DNA of 31,167 nucleotides from an uncultured Muribaculaceae bacterium (GCA_910584735.1 CAJUBM010000017.1:1-31167); one strand, 5' to 3'; counted from the first letter of the stretch, positions 1 through 8,003 are shown. A program made the numbers and translations. The notes: generated by a model from the letters alone, not told the origin.

Positions 1-53
1 CTGCGACCACCTGGTCCCAAACCAGGTGCGCTACCGGACTGCGCTACGCCCCG
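1..53 (-). tRNA. tRNA-Pro (UGG anticodon), 3' part cut off by window edge
   Basis: Reading the minus strand from base 53, the sequence begins with acceptor strand CGGGGCG, then the D arm with GCGC/GCGC stem, then an anticodon stem CCTGG/CCAGG closing the loop TTTGGGA, which contains anticodon TGG (proline CCN codons). The variable loop starts at TGGTCGC, and the T arm, 3' acceptor strand and CCA lie beyond base 1, so the gene is partial here. It has its own promoter (103-134) and a roughly 45-nt leader able to fold into a stem-loop. Confidence 0.93.
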
Positions 54-55
54 AT

Positions 56-97
56 AGAAACGGGTAAATGATGGATAGAACACCGATTCCCGTTTCT
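56..97 (-). other. Stem-loop in the 5' leader of pre-tRNA-Pro
   Basis: AGAAACGGG (56-64) is a perfect 9-bp complement of CCCGTTTCT (89-97), with a 24-nt loop. The stem lies between the predicted start of transcription and the RNase P cleavage site. Its role is unknown; it may protect the 5' end or position RNase P. Confidence 0.5.
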
Positions 98-102
98 GAT
101 TA

Positions 103-134
103 CAAAGTTAGCTATTTTTGTTTAATCACACAAA
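103..134 (-). promoter_or_regulatory. Promoter of tRNA-Pro
   Basis: On the minus strand TTTG (131-134) is followed by exactly 20 nt and then TAACTTTG (103-110), a full match to the Bacteroidota primary sigma factor consensus TTTG-N19..20-TAnnTTTG. Transcription should start near base 97, leaving a leader of roughly 45 nt before the mature tRNA. Confidence 0.82.
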
Positions 135-261
135 TCTGCGGCGTTTTTAATCAAATAAATCGACTATAGATTATAGATACGCCTTAGGTAAGGGTATGGA
201 TAAATCTAATGTGACGGAGTTTGATTAATTCCAGGTGGGATTAGTGTGATTAATATTCCAT

Positions 262-1206
262 TTATTTTATCAGATACTGCGATGAGATTGATTCAAAGTT
301 ATGTACCCTCCGTATCGTGTCGGCGAAAAGTTTCGCTACTGATATGATGGTAGCCTTTGAGCAGTTCTTTTTAAGAGGAATGGAGTTGGTGAAAATCATC
401 TCGGTAAGACCGCAGTTCTCAACCCGCTCGGATGCGGGGTCACTCATTATGGCATGGGTGGCAAGGGCCCGCACGGATTTGGCGCCTTCAGAGAGCATCA
501 GGTCGGCGGCTTTGGTGATTGTTCCGGCGGTGTCTACCATATCATCGATGAGTATGACGTTCTTGTCCTTTACATCTCCGATAACAGTCATTGTGGCAAC
601 CACGTTGGCTTTGGCTCTCTGCTTGTGGCACAGAACCAAGGGTACGTTCAGATATTTTGCATAGGAGTTGGCTCGTTTTGCACCGCCTACATCGGGGGTG
701 GCTATAACGAGGTCGTCCAGTTTCAGACTTTGGATGTAGGGGATGAATACCGATGATGCATAGAGGTGGTCTACGGGAACATCAAAGAATCCTTGGATCT
801 GGTCGGCGTGGAGATCCATAGTGATTACGCGGTCGATTCCTGCTGCCTGCAAAAGGTTGCTGACGAGTTTTGCGGCAATGGATACGCGGGGTTTGTCCTT
901 GCGGTCCTGGCGCGCCCAGCCGAAGTACGGCATAACGGCGATTACTGATTTTGCCGATGCGCGTTTGGCGGCGTCAACCATCAACAGGAGTTCCATAAGG
1001 TTGTCGCTGTTGGGGAATGTGGACTGTACCAGGTAGACCTCGCAACCACGGATTGATTCCTCAAAGGAAACTTCAAATTCTCCATCGGCGAAGTGCTGGA
1101 TGTTCATCGCACCGAGTTCGATACCGAGTTCTTTGCAGATTTCCTCGGCCATGTAGCGCGACTTTGTGCCGGAAAATACCTTGATAGGTGGAAGATTGGG
1201 ATTCAT
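262..1206 (-). CDS. prs: Ribose-phosphate pyrophosphokinase (PRPP synthetase)
   Basis: A 314-residue protein, the usual length for class I PRPP synthetase, which transfers pyrophosphate from ATP to ribose 5-phosphate in the cytosol. PRPP then feeds purine, pyrimidine, histidine, tryptophan and NAD synthesis. Visible signatures are the cation/ATP-binding DLHADQIQGFF near residue 131, the RQDRKDKPR flexible-loop segment near residue 100, and the PRPP-binding loop VILIDDMVDTAGT near residue 217. The ATG at 1206 lies about 25 nt downstream of a TACCTTTG box, so the gene probably has its own promoter even though the amylase gene ends only 33 nt upstream. I see no convincing terminator in 54-261. 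Confidence 0.96.
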   Translation of the reverse strand: MNPNLPPIKVFSGTKSRYMAEEICKELGIELGAMNIQHFADGEFEVSFEESIRGCEVYLVQSTFPNSDNLMELLLMVDAAKRASAKSVIAVMPYFGWARQDRKDKPRVSIAAKLVSNLLQAAGIDRVITMDLHADQIQGFFDVPVDHLYASSVFIPYIQSLKLDDLVIATPDVGGAKRANSYAKYLNVPLVLCHKQRAKANVVATMTVIGDVKDKNVILIDDMVDTAGTITKAADLMLSEGAKSVRALATHAIMSDPASERVENCGLTEMIFTNSIPLKKNCSKATIISVAKLFADTIRRVHNFESISSQYLIK

Positions 1207-1231
1207 TATCGAGGATTGATATTTTGATGTG

Positions 1232-1239
1232 CAAAGGTA
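1232..1239 (-). promoter_or_regulatory. -7 box of the prs promoter
   Basis: Minus-strand TACCTTTG matches TAnnTTTG and begins directly after the amylase stop codon (1240-1242, TAG). No clear TTTG is seen at the -33 position. The predicted leader is about 20 nt. Confidence 0.65.
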
Positions 1240-3018
1240 CTATTTATTTGCGGTTTTACGCTTCTTTTGTGGGGTAATATTTTTTACGGACTTTCCAACG
1301 GGCTTTGTGCCAGCATGTTTAGTGCCTCTCTTCTCATTGTCGGTCGCTGAAAACTTCCACATTACGGCGCCCCATGGAGCAATATGGGTCGAGAACGGAT
1401 GCTCGGCGCTGACGGTAACTTTGTCCTTGCGTCCTGAAATTAGCTCTACCGCATCCCGTATCCCCGGTCGTATGCCATACATGTTGATAGCCAGATCGGG
1501 GATGTTGATTTGCAAACTACGTGCTTCATCGGAGAAATTGACTGCGATAAGTATCACCTCGTCATCTTTGCGCCTGAGATAAGCATAGTTATGATGCGGG
1601 GAGAAGTGCGGGTTGTTAAAGTTCACATACATGAGGTCGAAGAATTCGCCGTCATATAGCGGAACTTCGGAATTCAGCAGATTAAGGACACGGCTGTATA
1701 TCGCACGTAGATTTTTTTCGGAGGTGAAAGATCTACCTCCGTCGGCTTTCCCGGAGTTCAGCCACCGGCGTACGGTGGGGACTGACCAATAGTCGAATAT
1801 CGTGGTGCGTCCGTCGAGTCCGCTGAACCCTTCGGCATCAGCAGCCGGTTCGCCAAGTTCCTGGCCGAAATAGATCATGAAGGGGGAATTTGACATCGTG
1901 GCACTGACCACTAAGGAGGGGAGGACCTTGTTAGCGTCTGCCGCATATTGCCCGGATGCGAATCGTTGCTCATCATGGTTCTCAAGGAAGTTCAGCATAC
2001 GGTCCTGTATGCCGTCAATCCTTTGCCAGCAATCTGTAAGCTTTGCCGCAGAGACATGATAGCATTGCACGGCCCGCAACGTGTCGTAGAGATTCACCTT
2101 ATCATAAAGATAGTCGAATCCTGCGCGGGAAAGGAATTCCCGGTAGGAGTCAACGTTGTAGATTTCGGCTATAAAGAGAATCTCGGGATAGCTGGCCTTC
2201 ACCTGCGGTATGGCCCATTCCCAAAAGTCGACAGGCACCATGAACACCATGTCGCATCGGAAGCCGTCAATGCCTTTCGAAGCCCAGTAGCGGAGGATGT
2301 GCAGCATCTTCATCCATGTAGGAGGCACCGGGTCGAAATGGCATGTCCCGTTGCCGTAGTCCACGCCGTAATTAAGTTTCACTGTCTCGTACCAGTCGTT
2401 GCGCGAGGGGAACGCCGTGAAGCAGTCGTTGCCGGAGGCCTTTGCCGGAAATTCCACATATCCATCTATGGGAAACTGTGGTTCGAATTGCTGCCGGGTG
2501 ATGTAGTAGAAATTGTTCGTGGGGGAGAAGAATTTCGTAACGTCGTCTCCTTGGCCGAAATCCTCGATACCTTTTGGAGCCACATCGGAATGATAGCGCC
2601 GTGCCACATGGTTCGGCACGAAGTCAATAAGCACTTTCATTCCGGCTGCATGTGTGCGCTTTACAAGGTTCTCGAACTCCTCCATACGGTTAGGCACGTC
2701 TACGGCGATGTCCGGGTCAATATCGTAATAGTCGCTGATGGCATATGGCGATCCGGCTTTACCCTTTACCACAAATGGATTATCCGGGATGATGCCGAAT
2801 CTGGAATAGTCTGTGGCGTGTCCGTGCTCGATAACGCCGGTGTACCACATATGTGTAACCCCTAATGCCTTGAGCGAATCAAGAACCACAGGTGTTATAT
2901 CGTTCATCTTCCCACATCCGTTCTCGGAGATGTCCCCGTTAGGGATACAATGCTCGTTCGTGTTTCCGAACAGACGTGGAAGCATCTGGTATATGACAGG
3001 TTTGTTTTTTTTAGGCAT
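1240..3018 (-). CDS. GH13-family alpha-amylase, cytosolic
   Basis: A 592-residue glycoside hydrolase of family 13, which cleaves or rearranges alpha-1,4/1,6-glucans. Conserved GH13 regions are present in order: DFVPNH (132-137), GFRCD with the probable nucleophile Asp256, AEI with the probable acid/base Glu285, and ENHDE with the third acid Asp349. A C-terminal beta domain follows. No signal peptide is present (it starts MPKKNKPVIYQ), so it probably acts on internal glycogen or imported maltodextrins and not as an exported Sus-type enzyme. The last ~30 residues are rich in Lys, Arg and Thr and look disordered. It lies 67 nt downstream of the patatin gene on the same strand and has no clear promoter of its own. 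The exact GH13 subfamily and product were not determined. Confidence 0.9.
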   Translation of the reverse strand: MPKKNKPVIYQMLPRLFGNTNEHCIPNGDISENGCGKMNDITPVVLDSLKALGVTHMWYTGVIEHGHATDYSRFGIIPDNPFVVKGKAGSPYAISDYYDIDPDIAVDVPNRMEEFENLVKRTHAAGMKVLIDFVPNHVARRYHSDVAPKGIEDFGQGDDVTKFFSPTNNFYYITRQQFEPQFPIDGYVEFPAKASGNDCFTAFPSRNDWYETVKLNYGVDYGNGTCHFDPVPPTWMKMLHILRYWASKGIDGFRCDMVFMVPVDFWEWAIPQVKASYPEILFIAEIYNVDSYREFLSRAGFDYLYDKVNLYDTLRAVQCYHVSAAKLTDCWQRIDGIQDRMLNFLENHDEQRFASGQYAADANKVLPSLVVSATMSNSPFMIYFGQELGEPAADAEGFSGLDGRTTIFDYWSVPTVRRWLNSGKADGGRSFTSEKNLRAIYSRVLNLLNSEVPLYDGEFFDLMYVNFNNPHFSPHHNYAYLRRKDDEVILIAVNFSDEARSLQINIPDLAINMYGIRPGIRDAVELISGRKDKVTVSAEHPFSTHIAPWGAVMWKFSATDNEKRGTKHAGTKPVGKSVKNITPQKKRKTANK

Positions 3019-3085
3019 GATTTTAGAAATGTGATAAGATGGGTTAGAGGGATTTGGGGATTGTATGGGGAATCTGTGATGGCAT

Positions 3086-3913
3086 CTATCCTATCGCGTC
3101 AGGATTTGCCTGAATCCACTCCTTTATGGCCCGGTGGGCGGCAGCATATCCGCTGAGGTAGACTTTCTGTATGTCTTTCAGGTTAAAAACCTGATATTTC
3201 GCCAGTTCCGGAGTTTTTATCACCAGGTCGCACATACGCATGTCGGCTTCTTGGTTTGACTTAGCCATCAGGTTGTAGGTGCGCATGGCAATGTCGAATA
3301 TAGACTTTTTATATCGGTAGGTTGTGAGCGGGGAGCAGTTGATGCCTATCAGGCGTTCGCACTTGTCGCGGATAGTCCATGCCGGTAGGTTGCGGAGCAC
3401 ACCGCCGTCGACATAGTTCACACCATCGATTTTCACGGGGCGGAATACTATGGGGATGCTGCACGAGGCACATACTCTCTCTCCGAGCGGGCCGGTGTGG
3501 AACTCTGCCGGGATTCCACGGTCGAAGTCTGTAGCACCTATGTAGGTGGGAATTTTCAAATCCTCAAGATTCTCAACACCCGTGTTGGTGATGAGAAACT
3601 TCTTCATCTTTGTAAGAGAGAACAGGCCGCCACCCTCGCTTATGGCGAGTTTGCAATAGTCGCTGAATTTTTTTGAAAAGCGAGGCATAATCTCGTCTGC
3701 CGGAATCCCGGAAGCATACAGCACTGCGGCCACCGCCCCGGCACTTACGCCTGCTATTATGTCGGGCTTCAGCCCCGCTTCCTCAATAGCCTTGAGAGCA
3801 CCGGCATGGGCGAATCCTCGTGCGCCACCGCCGGAAAGCGCTATTCCGAGCCGATAAGGCTTCTTGTCGGTTCTGTTGTCGTTGTTGGGATCTTTTACCT
3901 GTTCTTCAGCCAT
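3086..3913 (-). CDS. Patatin-like phospholipase (RssA/YchK-like)
   Basis: A 275-residue patatin-domain protein, likely a serine lipid acyl hydrolase. It shows the oxyanion-hole motif SGGGARG (27-33), the nucleophile elbow GVSAG with Ser57, and the catalytic dyad partner in VDGG with Asp169. There is no signal peptide or outer-membrane barrel domain, so it is the short cytosolic type, with a hydrophilic N-terminal extension (residues 1-18). Its promoter box (3962-3969) begins with the stop codon of the upstream menF-like gene. The amylase gene follows 67 nt downstream and may be co-transcribed. The physiological substrate cannot be inferred. Confidence 0.9.
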   Translation of the reverse strand: MAEEQVKDPNNDNRTDKKPYRLGIALSGGGARGFAHAGALKAIEEAGLKPDIIAGVSAGAVAAVLYASGIPADEIMPRFSKKFSDYCKLAISEGGGLFSLTKMKKFLITNTGVENLEDLKIPTYIGATDFDRGIPAEFHTGPLGERVCASCSIPIVFRPVKIDGVNYVDGGVLRNLPAWTIRDKCERLIGINCSPLTTYRYKKSIFDIAMRTYNLMAKSNQEADMRMCDLVIKTPELAKYQVFNLKDIQKVYLSGYAAAHRAIKEWIQANPDAIG

Positions 3914-3961
3914 TGGAAATCAAAATCAGAGAGGACGTTGTCGGTTCTCCTTATTATTTTG

Positions 3962-3969
3962 CAAAGTTA
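3962..3969 (-). promoter_or_regulatory. -7 box of the patatin gene promoter
   Basis: Minus-strand TAACTTTG, a full match to TAnnTTTG. Its first three bases (3967-3969) are the TAA stop of the isochorismate synthase gene. The leader would be roughly 40 nt. No TTTG at -33. Confidence 0.65.
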
Positions 3970-5064
3970 CACTTTTCTGAGGAGATAGCGTTGGAAGAAT
4001 GTTGATTTGGCCTCGGTCTCATGCCATTCTTTTTCAGGAACGGAGTCGGGGGTGATGCCTCCTCCGGCATAGATGCATAAATCATTCCCTGAAAAATGGC
4101 AGCAACGCAGGGTGACAAACGTCCGCAGCTTATGAGGAGAGGCAAGGCCCACATAACCTCCGTAACATCCGCGATTATGGCGTTCGAAGCGTTCGATGTC
4201 GACTATTGCCGCCTCTTTGGGTGTGCCACAAAGGGCCGGTGTAGGGTTTATCGCATCAATAATCCGGGGATATGGAACGTTTCCGAGATTCCCGTGTATG
4301 CATCGGCATAGGTGTTCTATCTCTGTTCCGTATCTCACCGTCTCAAATTCAGAGACTTCCGGCACTAAGCCAAAACTCTTGATTCGTTCCAGTAAGAACT
4401 CGCTCACAAAACGGTTCTCCCTGATGTTCTTCTGATCCCAGGGTGTATCTGCATCCACCTGTTTGCGTGTCCCGGCAAAAGCCATGGTCGCAAATCTGCC
4501 GGAGGAAAAATCCACATCCAACAATGTCTCGGGGGTGGCCCCCATCCATGCGCCGGTCTGTTCGGAATGGAATATAAAACGGAACGTGTCGGGATGGGTG
4601 TCGCACAGTTCTATGAATATGTCCTCCCACGTGGCCTCAGGGTCTAATTCTCCACATATCACACGTGAGAATACTGTCTTTCCCTCTCTTTTGCTACAGG
4701 ATTTTATAATCTCTTTTAAAGCGCGGATGTACTCGTTATATCCTGTGGAATTTATTAGTGCGGGCAGTGTGGCATCGCTCCTTATCTCCTTACAAGGAAG
4801 GCTTTGTAGAAACACAAGCGCCGGTTGAGGCTTCACCTCGCCTGCGATTGAAATCCTGTCGCTATACGGGGCTAGCCATCTTCCTATTTCAAATACCTTA
4901 TTTCCTGAGCATCCCTCTGAAGGGGATGATTCTGCAAACTCCGGGAGAAAGAAATGGAATTCATTCTCTTCCGGCAGAGAGCACACGGCGAAATCCACCC
5001 CCTTAAGTAGGGCCAGCGATATATATTCTTTTAATATGCCAGCTATCGCAGATTCTCTCAGCAT
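3967..5064 (-). CDS. menF: Isochorismate synthase (chorismate-binding family)
   Basis: A 365-residue member of the chorismate-utilising enzyme family. The C-terminal half carries the family hallmarks: GATPETLLDV, the HLCRCIHGNL segment, NPTPALCGTPK, and the glycine-rich GCYGGYVG followed by CIYAGGGI near the end. Length and motif pattern fit menaquinone-type isochorismate synthase better than the longer anthranilate or aminodeoxychorismate synthases, but PabB-like activity is not excluded. It would convert chorismate to isochorismate, the first step to menaquinone. The ATG at 5064 overlaps the 3' end of rimO by 7 nt, so it is probably translationally coupled in an ftsY-rimO-menF unit. Other men genes are not in this window. 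Confidence 0.78.
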   Translation of the reverse strand: MLRESAIAGILKEYISLALLKGVDFAVCSLPEENEFHFFLPEFAESSPSEGCSGNKVFEIGRWLAPYSDRISIAGEVKPQPALVFLQSLPCKEIRSDATLPALINSTGYNEYIRALKEIIKSCSKREGKTVFSRVICGELDPEATWEDIFIELCDTHPDTFRFIFHSEQTGAWMGATPETLLDVDFSSGRFATMAFAGTRKQVDADTPWDQKNIRENRFVSEFLLERIKSFGLVPEVSEFETVRYGTEIEHLCRCIHGNLGNVPYPRIIDAINPTPALCGTPKEAAIVDIERFERHNRGCYGGYVGLASPHKLRTFVTLRCCHFSGNDLCIYAGGGITPDSVPEKEWHETEAKSTFFQRYLLRKV

Positions 5065-6398
5065 GGTTCTGCTATAAGTTCGAACGGGAGAGCCTCGGTA
5101 ACCTTAACCATATAATATTGACCCGGGATAAGGGTACGTTGTTTCTTTATCAGTACCTGCGGGTCTACCTCGGGGCTGTCCCACTGGGTGCGTCCCACAT
5201 AGTAGTCCTCCTCTTCCGAATCAATTACTACCTCTATATTAGAGCCGACTTTCTGTTGCTGTATCTCCTGCGATATTTCCTCCTGTAGCGTCATCAACTT
5301 GTCAAGGCGCCGTTGCTTGGTTTCATCGTCTATCGCGTCTTTGAAATTCTTTGCGCCGAAAGTTCCCTCTTCCTCGCAGTAGGCGAACGCGCCCATACGC
5401 TCGAAACGTTGTTCGCGCACAAAATCAAGGAGTTCTTCAAACTCCTTTTCCCCCTCGCCGGGGAAGCCCACCATCAGCGTCGTACGCAGATGGATTCCCG
5501 GAACCCTGCGCCGAATCTCGGCAAGGAGTTCGCGTGTCTGCCGGCCGTTGATATGGCGGCGCATGTTGTCAAGCACGTTGTCCGAGATATGCTGCAAGGC
5601 TATGTCAAGATATGCGCAGACGTTAGGGCGCCGGCGCATAACATCAAGAACATCATAAGGGAATTGGGCGGGATAAGCGTAATGGAGACGGAGCCAGTGT
5701 ACGCCGTCAATATCGGCAAGACGCTCTATCAGTGAGGCCAGTGACAACTCGCCGTAAAGGTCGATACCGTAACTCGATAAATCCTGGGCGATGATATTGA
5801 ATTCGGAATAACCGGATGCAACCAGACTCTTAACCTCGTCCTCGATTTCCTCTATGGGACGCGATTTGAACCGCCCGGTGATAAGTGGGATTGCGCAGAA
5901 CGCACAATAGCGGTTGCATCCTTCGGCTATCTTTACAAACGCATGTGATGGCCCGGTTGTGACCTTGCGTCCGTACATGGAGGTGTTAAAGGGAACTTTG
6001 TCATCACGGGTCTGTGGATGCTGCGATGCGATTTCCTCTACGAGCCCTGACCAGTCGAATTTGCCGTAAAAGCCATCTATCTCCGGAATCTCGGCAATCA
6101 AATCGTCACGATAACGCTCCGAAAGACACCCCATCACGTAGACTTTCTTAATCAGTCCGCGTGATTTTGCATCCACATGTTGCATAATCGTGTCTATGGA
6201 CTCCTCCTTGGCATCGCCGATGAACCCGCATGTGTTAATTACCGCTATGTCGGCTCCTTGGTCAGATTCAAACTCTACTCGGCATCCTGCATCCTCAAGC
6301 ATCTTCATCAGACGCTCCGAATCAACCAGGTTCTTTGAACATCCGAGGGAGATGATGTTTACCTTAGGCCCGTTTATGCCGGATTTATGACATCTCAT
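5058..6398 (-). CDS. rimO: Ribosomal protein uS12 methylthiotransferase
   Basis: A 446-residue radical-SAM methylthiotransferase that modifies the conserved Asp of ribosomal protein S12. Visible are the N-terminal UPF0004 domain (ISLGCSKNLVDSE near residue 16, with later cysteines for the second [4Fe-4S] cluster), the radical-SAM motif CNRYCAFC (CxxxCxxC) near residue 160, and a C-terminal TRAM domain. The ISLGCSKNLVD wording is typical of RimO, as opposed to the tRNA enzyme MiaB. The start codon overlaps the ftsY stop by 4 nt, and its own 3' end overlaps the next gene by 7 nt, indicating one transcription unit. Confidence 0.96.
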   Translation of the reverse strand: MRCHKSGINGPKVNIISLGCSKNLVDSERLMKMLEDAGCRVEFESDQGADIAVINTCGFIGDAKEESIDTIMQHVDAKSRGLIKKVYVMGCLSERYRDDLIAEIPEIDGFYGKFDWSGLVEEIASQHPQTRDDKVPFNTSMYGRKVTTGPSHAFVKIAEGCNRYCAFCAIPLITGRFKSRPIEEIEDEVKSLVASGYSEFNIIAQDLSSYGIDLYGELSLASLIERLADIDGVHWLRLHYAYPAQFPYDVLDVMRRRPNVCAYLDIALQHISDNVLDNMRRHINGRQTRELLAEIRRRVPGIHLRTTLMVGFPGEGEKEFEELLDFVREQRFERMGAFAYCEEEGTFGAKNFKDAIDDETKQRRLDKLMTLQEEISQEIQQQKVGSNIEVVIDSEEEDYYVGRTQWDSPEVDPQVLIKKQRTLIPGQYYMVKVTEALPFELIAEPC

Positions 6399-7357
6399 TT
6401 TTCTCCGAAAAGTGACTCCACAAATTCTTTCTTATGGAATACCTGCAGGTCGTTTATGCCTTCGCCGAGACCGATATACTTTACCGGAATCTTGAACTGG
6501 TCAGATATGCCGATTACTACACCCCCCTTGGCTGTGCCGTCGAGTTTTGTGATTGCAAGTTCGTTTACCTGCGTGGCGGCCACGAACTGACGGGCCTGTT
6601 CGAAGGCATTCTGTCCTGTAGAGCCGTCAAGCACCAGCAACACCTCGTGGGGGGCCCCCGGGACAACACGGTCCATAACGTTGCGGATTTTCGACAATTC
6701 GTCCATGAGTCCTTTCTTGTTATGGAGGCGTCCGGCGGTATCGATAAGCACCACGTCCACACCGTTTGCCTTCGCAGACTGGAGGGTGTCGAAAGCCACC
6801 GCTGCCGGATCCGCGCCGAGTTTCTGTTTCACCACAGGCACTCCGGCACGTTCTCCCCAGATGTCAAGCTGTTCCACTGCGGCGGCACGGAATGTGTCGG
6901 CAGCACCGAGCATCACGCTGTTGCCGGCAGCCTTGAATTGGGCAGCGAGTTTTCCGATTGTCGTGGTCTTGCCTACACCGTTCACACCTACCACCATGAT
7001 TACATGAGGGTGATGGGATGACGGCACGGTGAAATCATCCTCTGTGGACTCGTTGTTGTTTTCTGCAAGCAACTCGCAAATCTCATCGCGTAACAATGCG
7101 TTAAGCTCTGAAGAGCTTACGTACTTGTCACGTGCTACACGTTTTTGCAGACGGTCTATAATCTTCAAGGTAGTGTCAACGCCGACATCAGAGGTGATAA
7201 ATACCTCCTCCAGATTGTCAAGCACATCGTCATCAACCTTTGATTTCCCGGCTACTGCCCTGGTAATCTTGGAGAAAAAACCTTGCTTGGTACGCTCCAG
7301 ACCATTGTCCAGAGTTTCCTTTTTTTCTTTAGAGAAAAATTTGCTGAAAAGGCCCAA
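6395..7357 (-). CDS. ftsY: Signal recognition particle receptor FtsY
   Basis: SRP-receptor GTPase that docks ribosome-SRP complexes at the inner membrane. About 320 residues with a short basic N-terminus and no long acidic A domain, then the N and G domains: GVNGVGKTTT P-loop, DTFRAAAVEQL, DTAGR and TKLDGTAKGG are all present. The frame stays open upstream to 7381, but only TTG codons are available (7379, 7376 and 7355-7357). The TTG at 7357 gives [M]GLFSKFFSKEKKE, the N-terminus expected for Bacteroidota FtsY, so I place the start there. rimO follows with a 4-nt overlap. I see no strong promoter in 7382-7463; read-through from the DUF3127 promoter is possible. Confidence 0.93.
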   Translation of the reverse strand: MGLFSKFFSKEKKETLDNGLERTKQGFFSKITRAVAGKSKVDDDVLDNLEEVFITSDVGVDTTLKIIDRLQKRVARDKYVSSSELNALLRDEICELLAENNNESTEDDFTVPSSHHPHVIMVVGVNGVGKTTTIGKLAAQFKAAGNSVMLGAADTFRAAAVEQLDIWGERAGVPVVKQKLGADPAAVAFDTLQSAKANGVDVVLIDTAGRLHNKKGLMDELSKIRNVMDRVVPGAPHEVLLVLDGSTGQNAFEQARQFVAATQVNELAITKLDGTAKGGVVIGISDQFKIPVKYIGLGEGINDLQVFHKKEFVESLFGEK

Positions 7358-7463
7358 ATCGGTAAGAATTATGAACAACAAATATTTTCGGAGGAAACGC
7401 GGCAGACATAAACCGGCTGCTTTCCCCTACACGCTAAAATGCCTTGTTTTATTAGGCAATCTC

Positions 7464-7892
7464 TTAAAAAGGAAGATCGTCATTGGGCGCCGACTGTGGG
7501 GTAGGGAACGCATCGGCCTGCGGTGCGGGAGGGAAAGGTGTCGGTGCGCCGCCTTGTACGGCAGGGTTAGGAAATGCCTGTCCTGCAGGGGCAAAGCCTC
7601 CCGCCTGGGCTGCCATAGCCTCGGCTTGTGCCGGTTCGGCTTTCCAGCCACGGATTGATGTGTACCACCGTCCGTTATAGTCGCGGCTCTCAATATCGAA
7701 GCTGAGCTTTATGGTGTCGCCGATATTGAGGGGATACTGGTCAGCGCGTTCGCCAAAAAAATCAAAATGAATCTTTTTGGGGTATGTCTCGATTGTTTCC
7801 AGCACATATTCACGCTTCTTCCAGCTATTGCCACGGCTTGATACGCCCGAGACCTCAGGAAGAGCCACAATGATTTTGCCGATAATTTCCAT
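7464..7892 (-). CDS. DUF3127 protein with SSB-like C-terminal tip
   Basis: A 142-residue protein. Residues 1-85 match the small Bacteroidota family DUF3127: a beta-rich segment with KIHFDFFGER and a WYTSIRGWKAE strand that looks OB-fold-like. Residues 86-136 are a low-complexity Ala/Pro/Gly/Gln linker. The last six residues are NDDLPF. This plan (compact beta domain, flexible linker, acidic tip ending in Pro-Phe) is that of bacterial single-stranded DNA-binding protein, whose tip DDDIPF recruits repair and replication enzymes. The biochemical function of DUF3127 is not established as far as I know; ssDNA binding is inference. It has its own consensus promoter and a ~100-nt leader containing a 14-bp palindrome. 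Confidence 0.85.
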   Translation of the reverse strand: MEIIGKIIVALPEVSGVSSRGNSWKKREYVLETIETYPKKIHFDFFGERADQYPLNIGDTIKLSFDIESRDYNGRWYTSIRGWKAEPAQAEAMAAQAGGFAPAGQAFPNPAVQGGAPTPFPPAPQADAFPTPQSAPNDDLPF

Positions 7893-7950
7893 ATATGAAA
7901 AGTCCTAACAGTTTGTAAATACAATGATTATTAAGGGTGCAGAATAGCCG

Positions 7951-7964
7951 GTGGATTAATCCAC
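7951..7964. promoter_or_regulatory. 14-bp perfect palindrome in the DUF3127 leader
   Basis: GTGGATTAATCCAC is its own reverse complement and lies about 60 nt upstream of the DUF3127 start codon and 40 nt downstream of its -7 box. It could be a dimeric regulator site or, in RNA, a short hairpin. Confidence 0.4.
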
Positions 7965-8003
7965 GCATTATGTATGCCGTGTTCCACATCCTGAAACATC
8001 CCA

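Noticed and set aside
54..261. Intrinsic terminator or small gene between prs and tRNA-Pro
   Set aside because: Only the tRNA promoter and leader stem-loop are supported; the remaining direct repeat of GATTAAT-like words near 220-255 is too short and AT-rich to interpret.
1948..2865. Long plus-strand open frame antisense to the amylase gene
   Set aside because: Composition looks like a shadow of the GH13 gene; no domain recognisable and the amylase motifs are unambiguous on the other strand.
7440..7458. Hairpin TGCCT/AGGCA between the DUF3127 gene and ftsY as a terminator
   Set aside because: Only five base pairs with a 9-nt loop; too weak to call, and ftsY lacks a clear promoter of its own, so read-through is likely.
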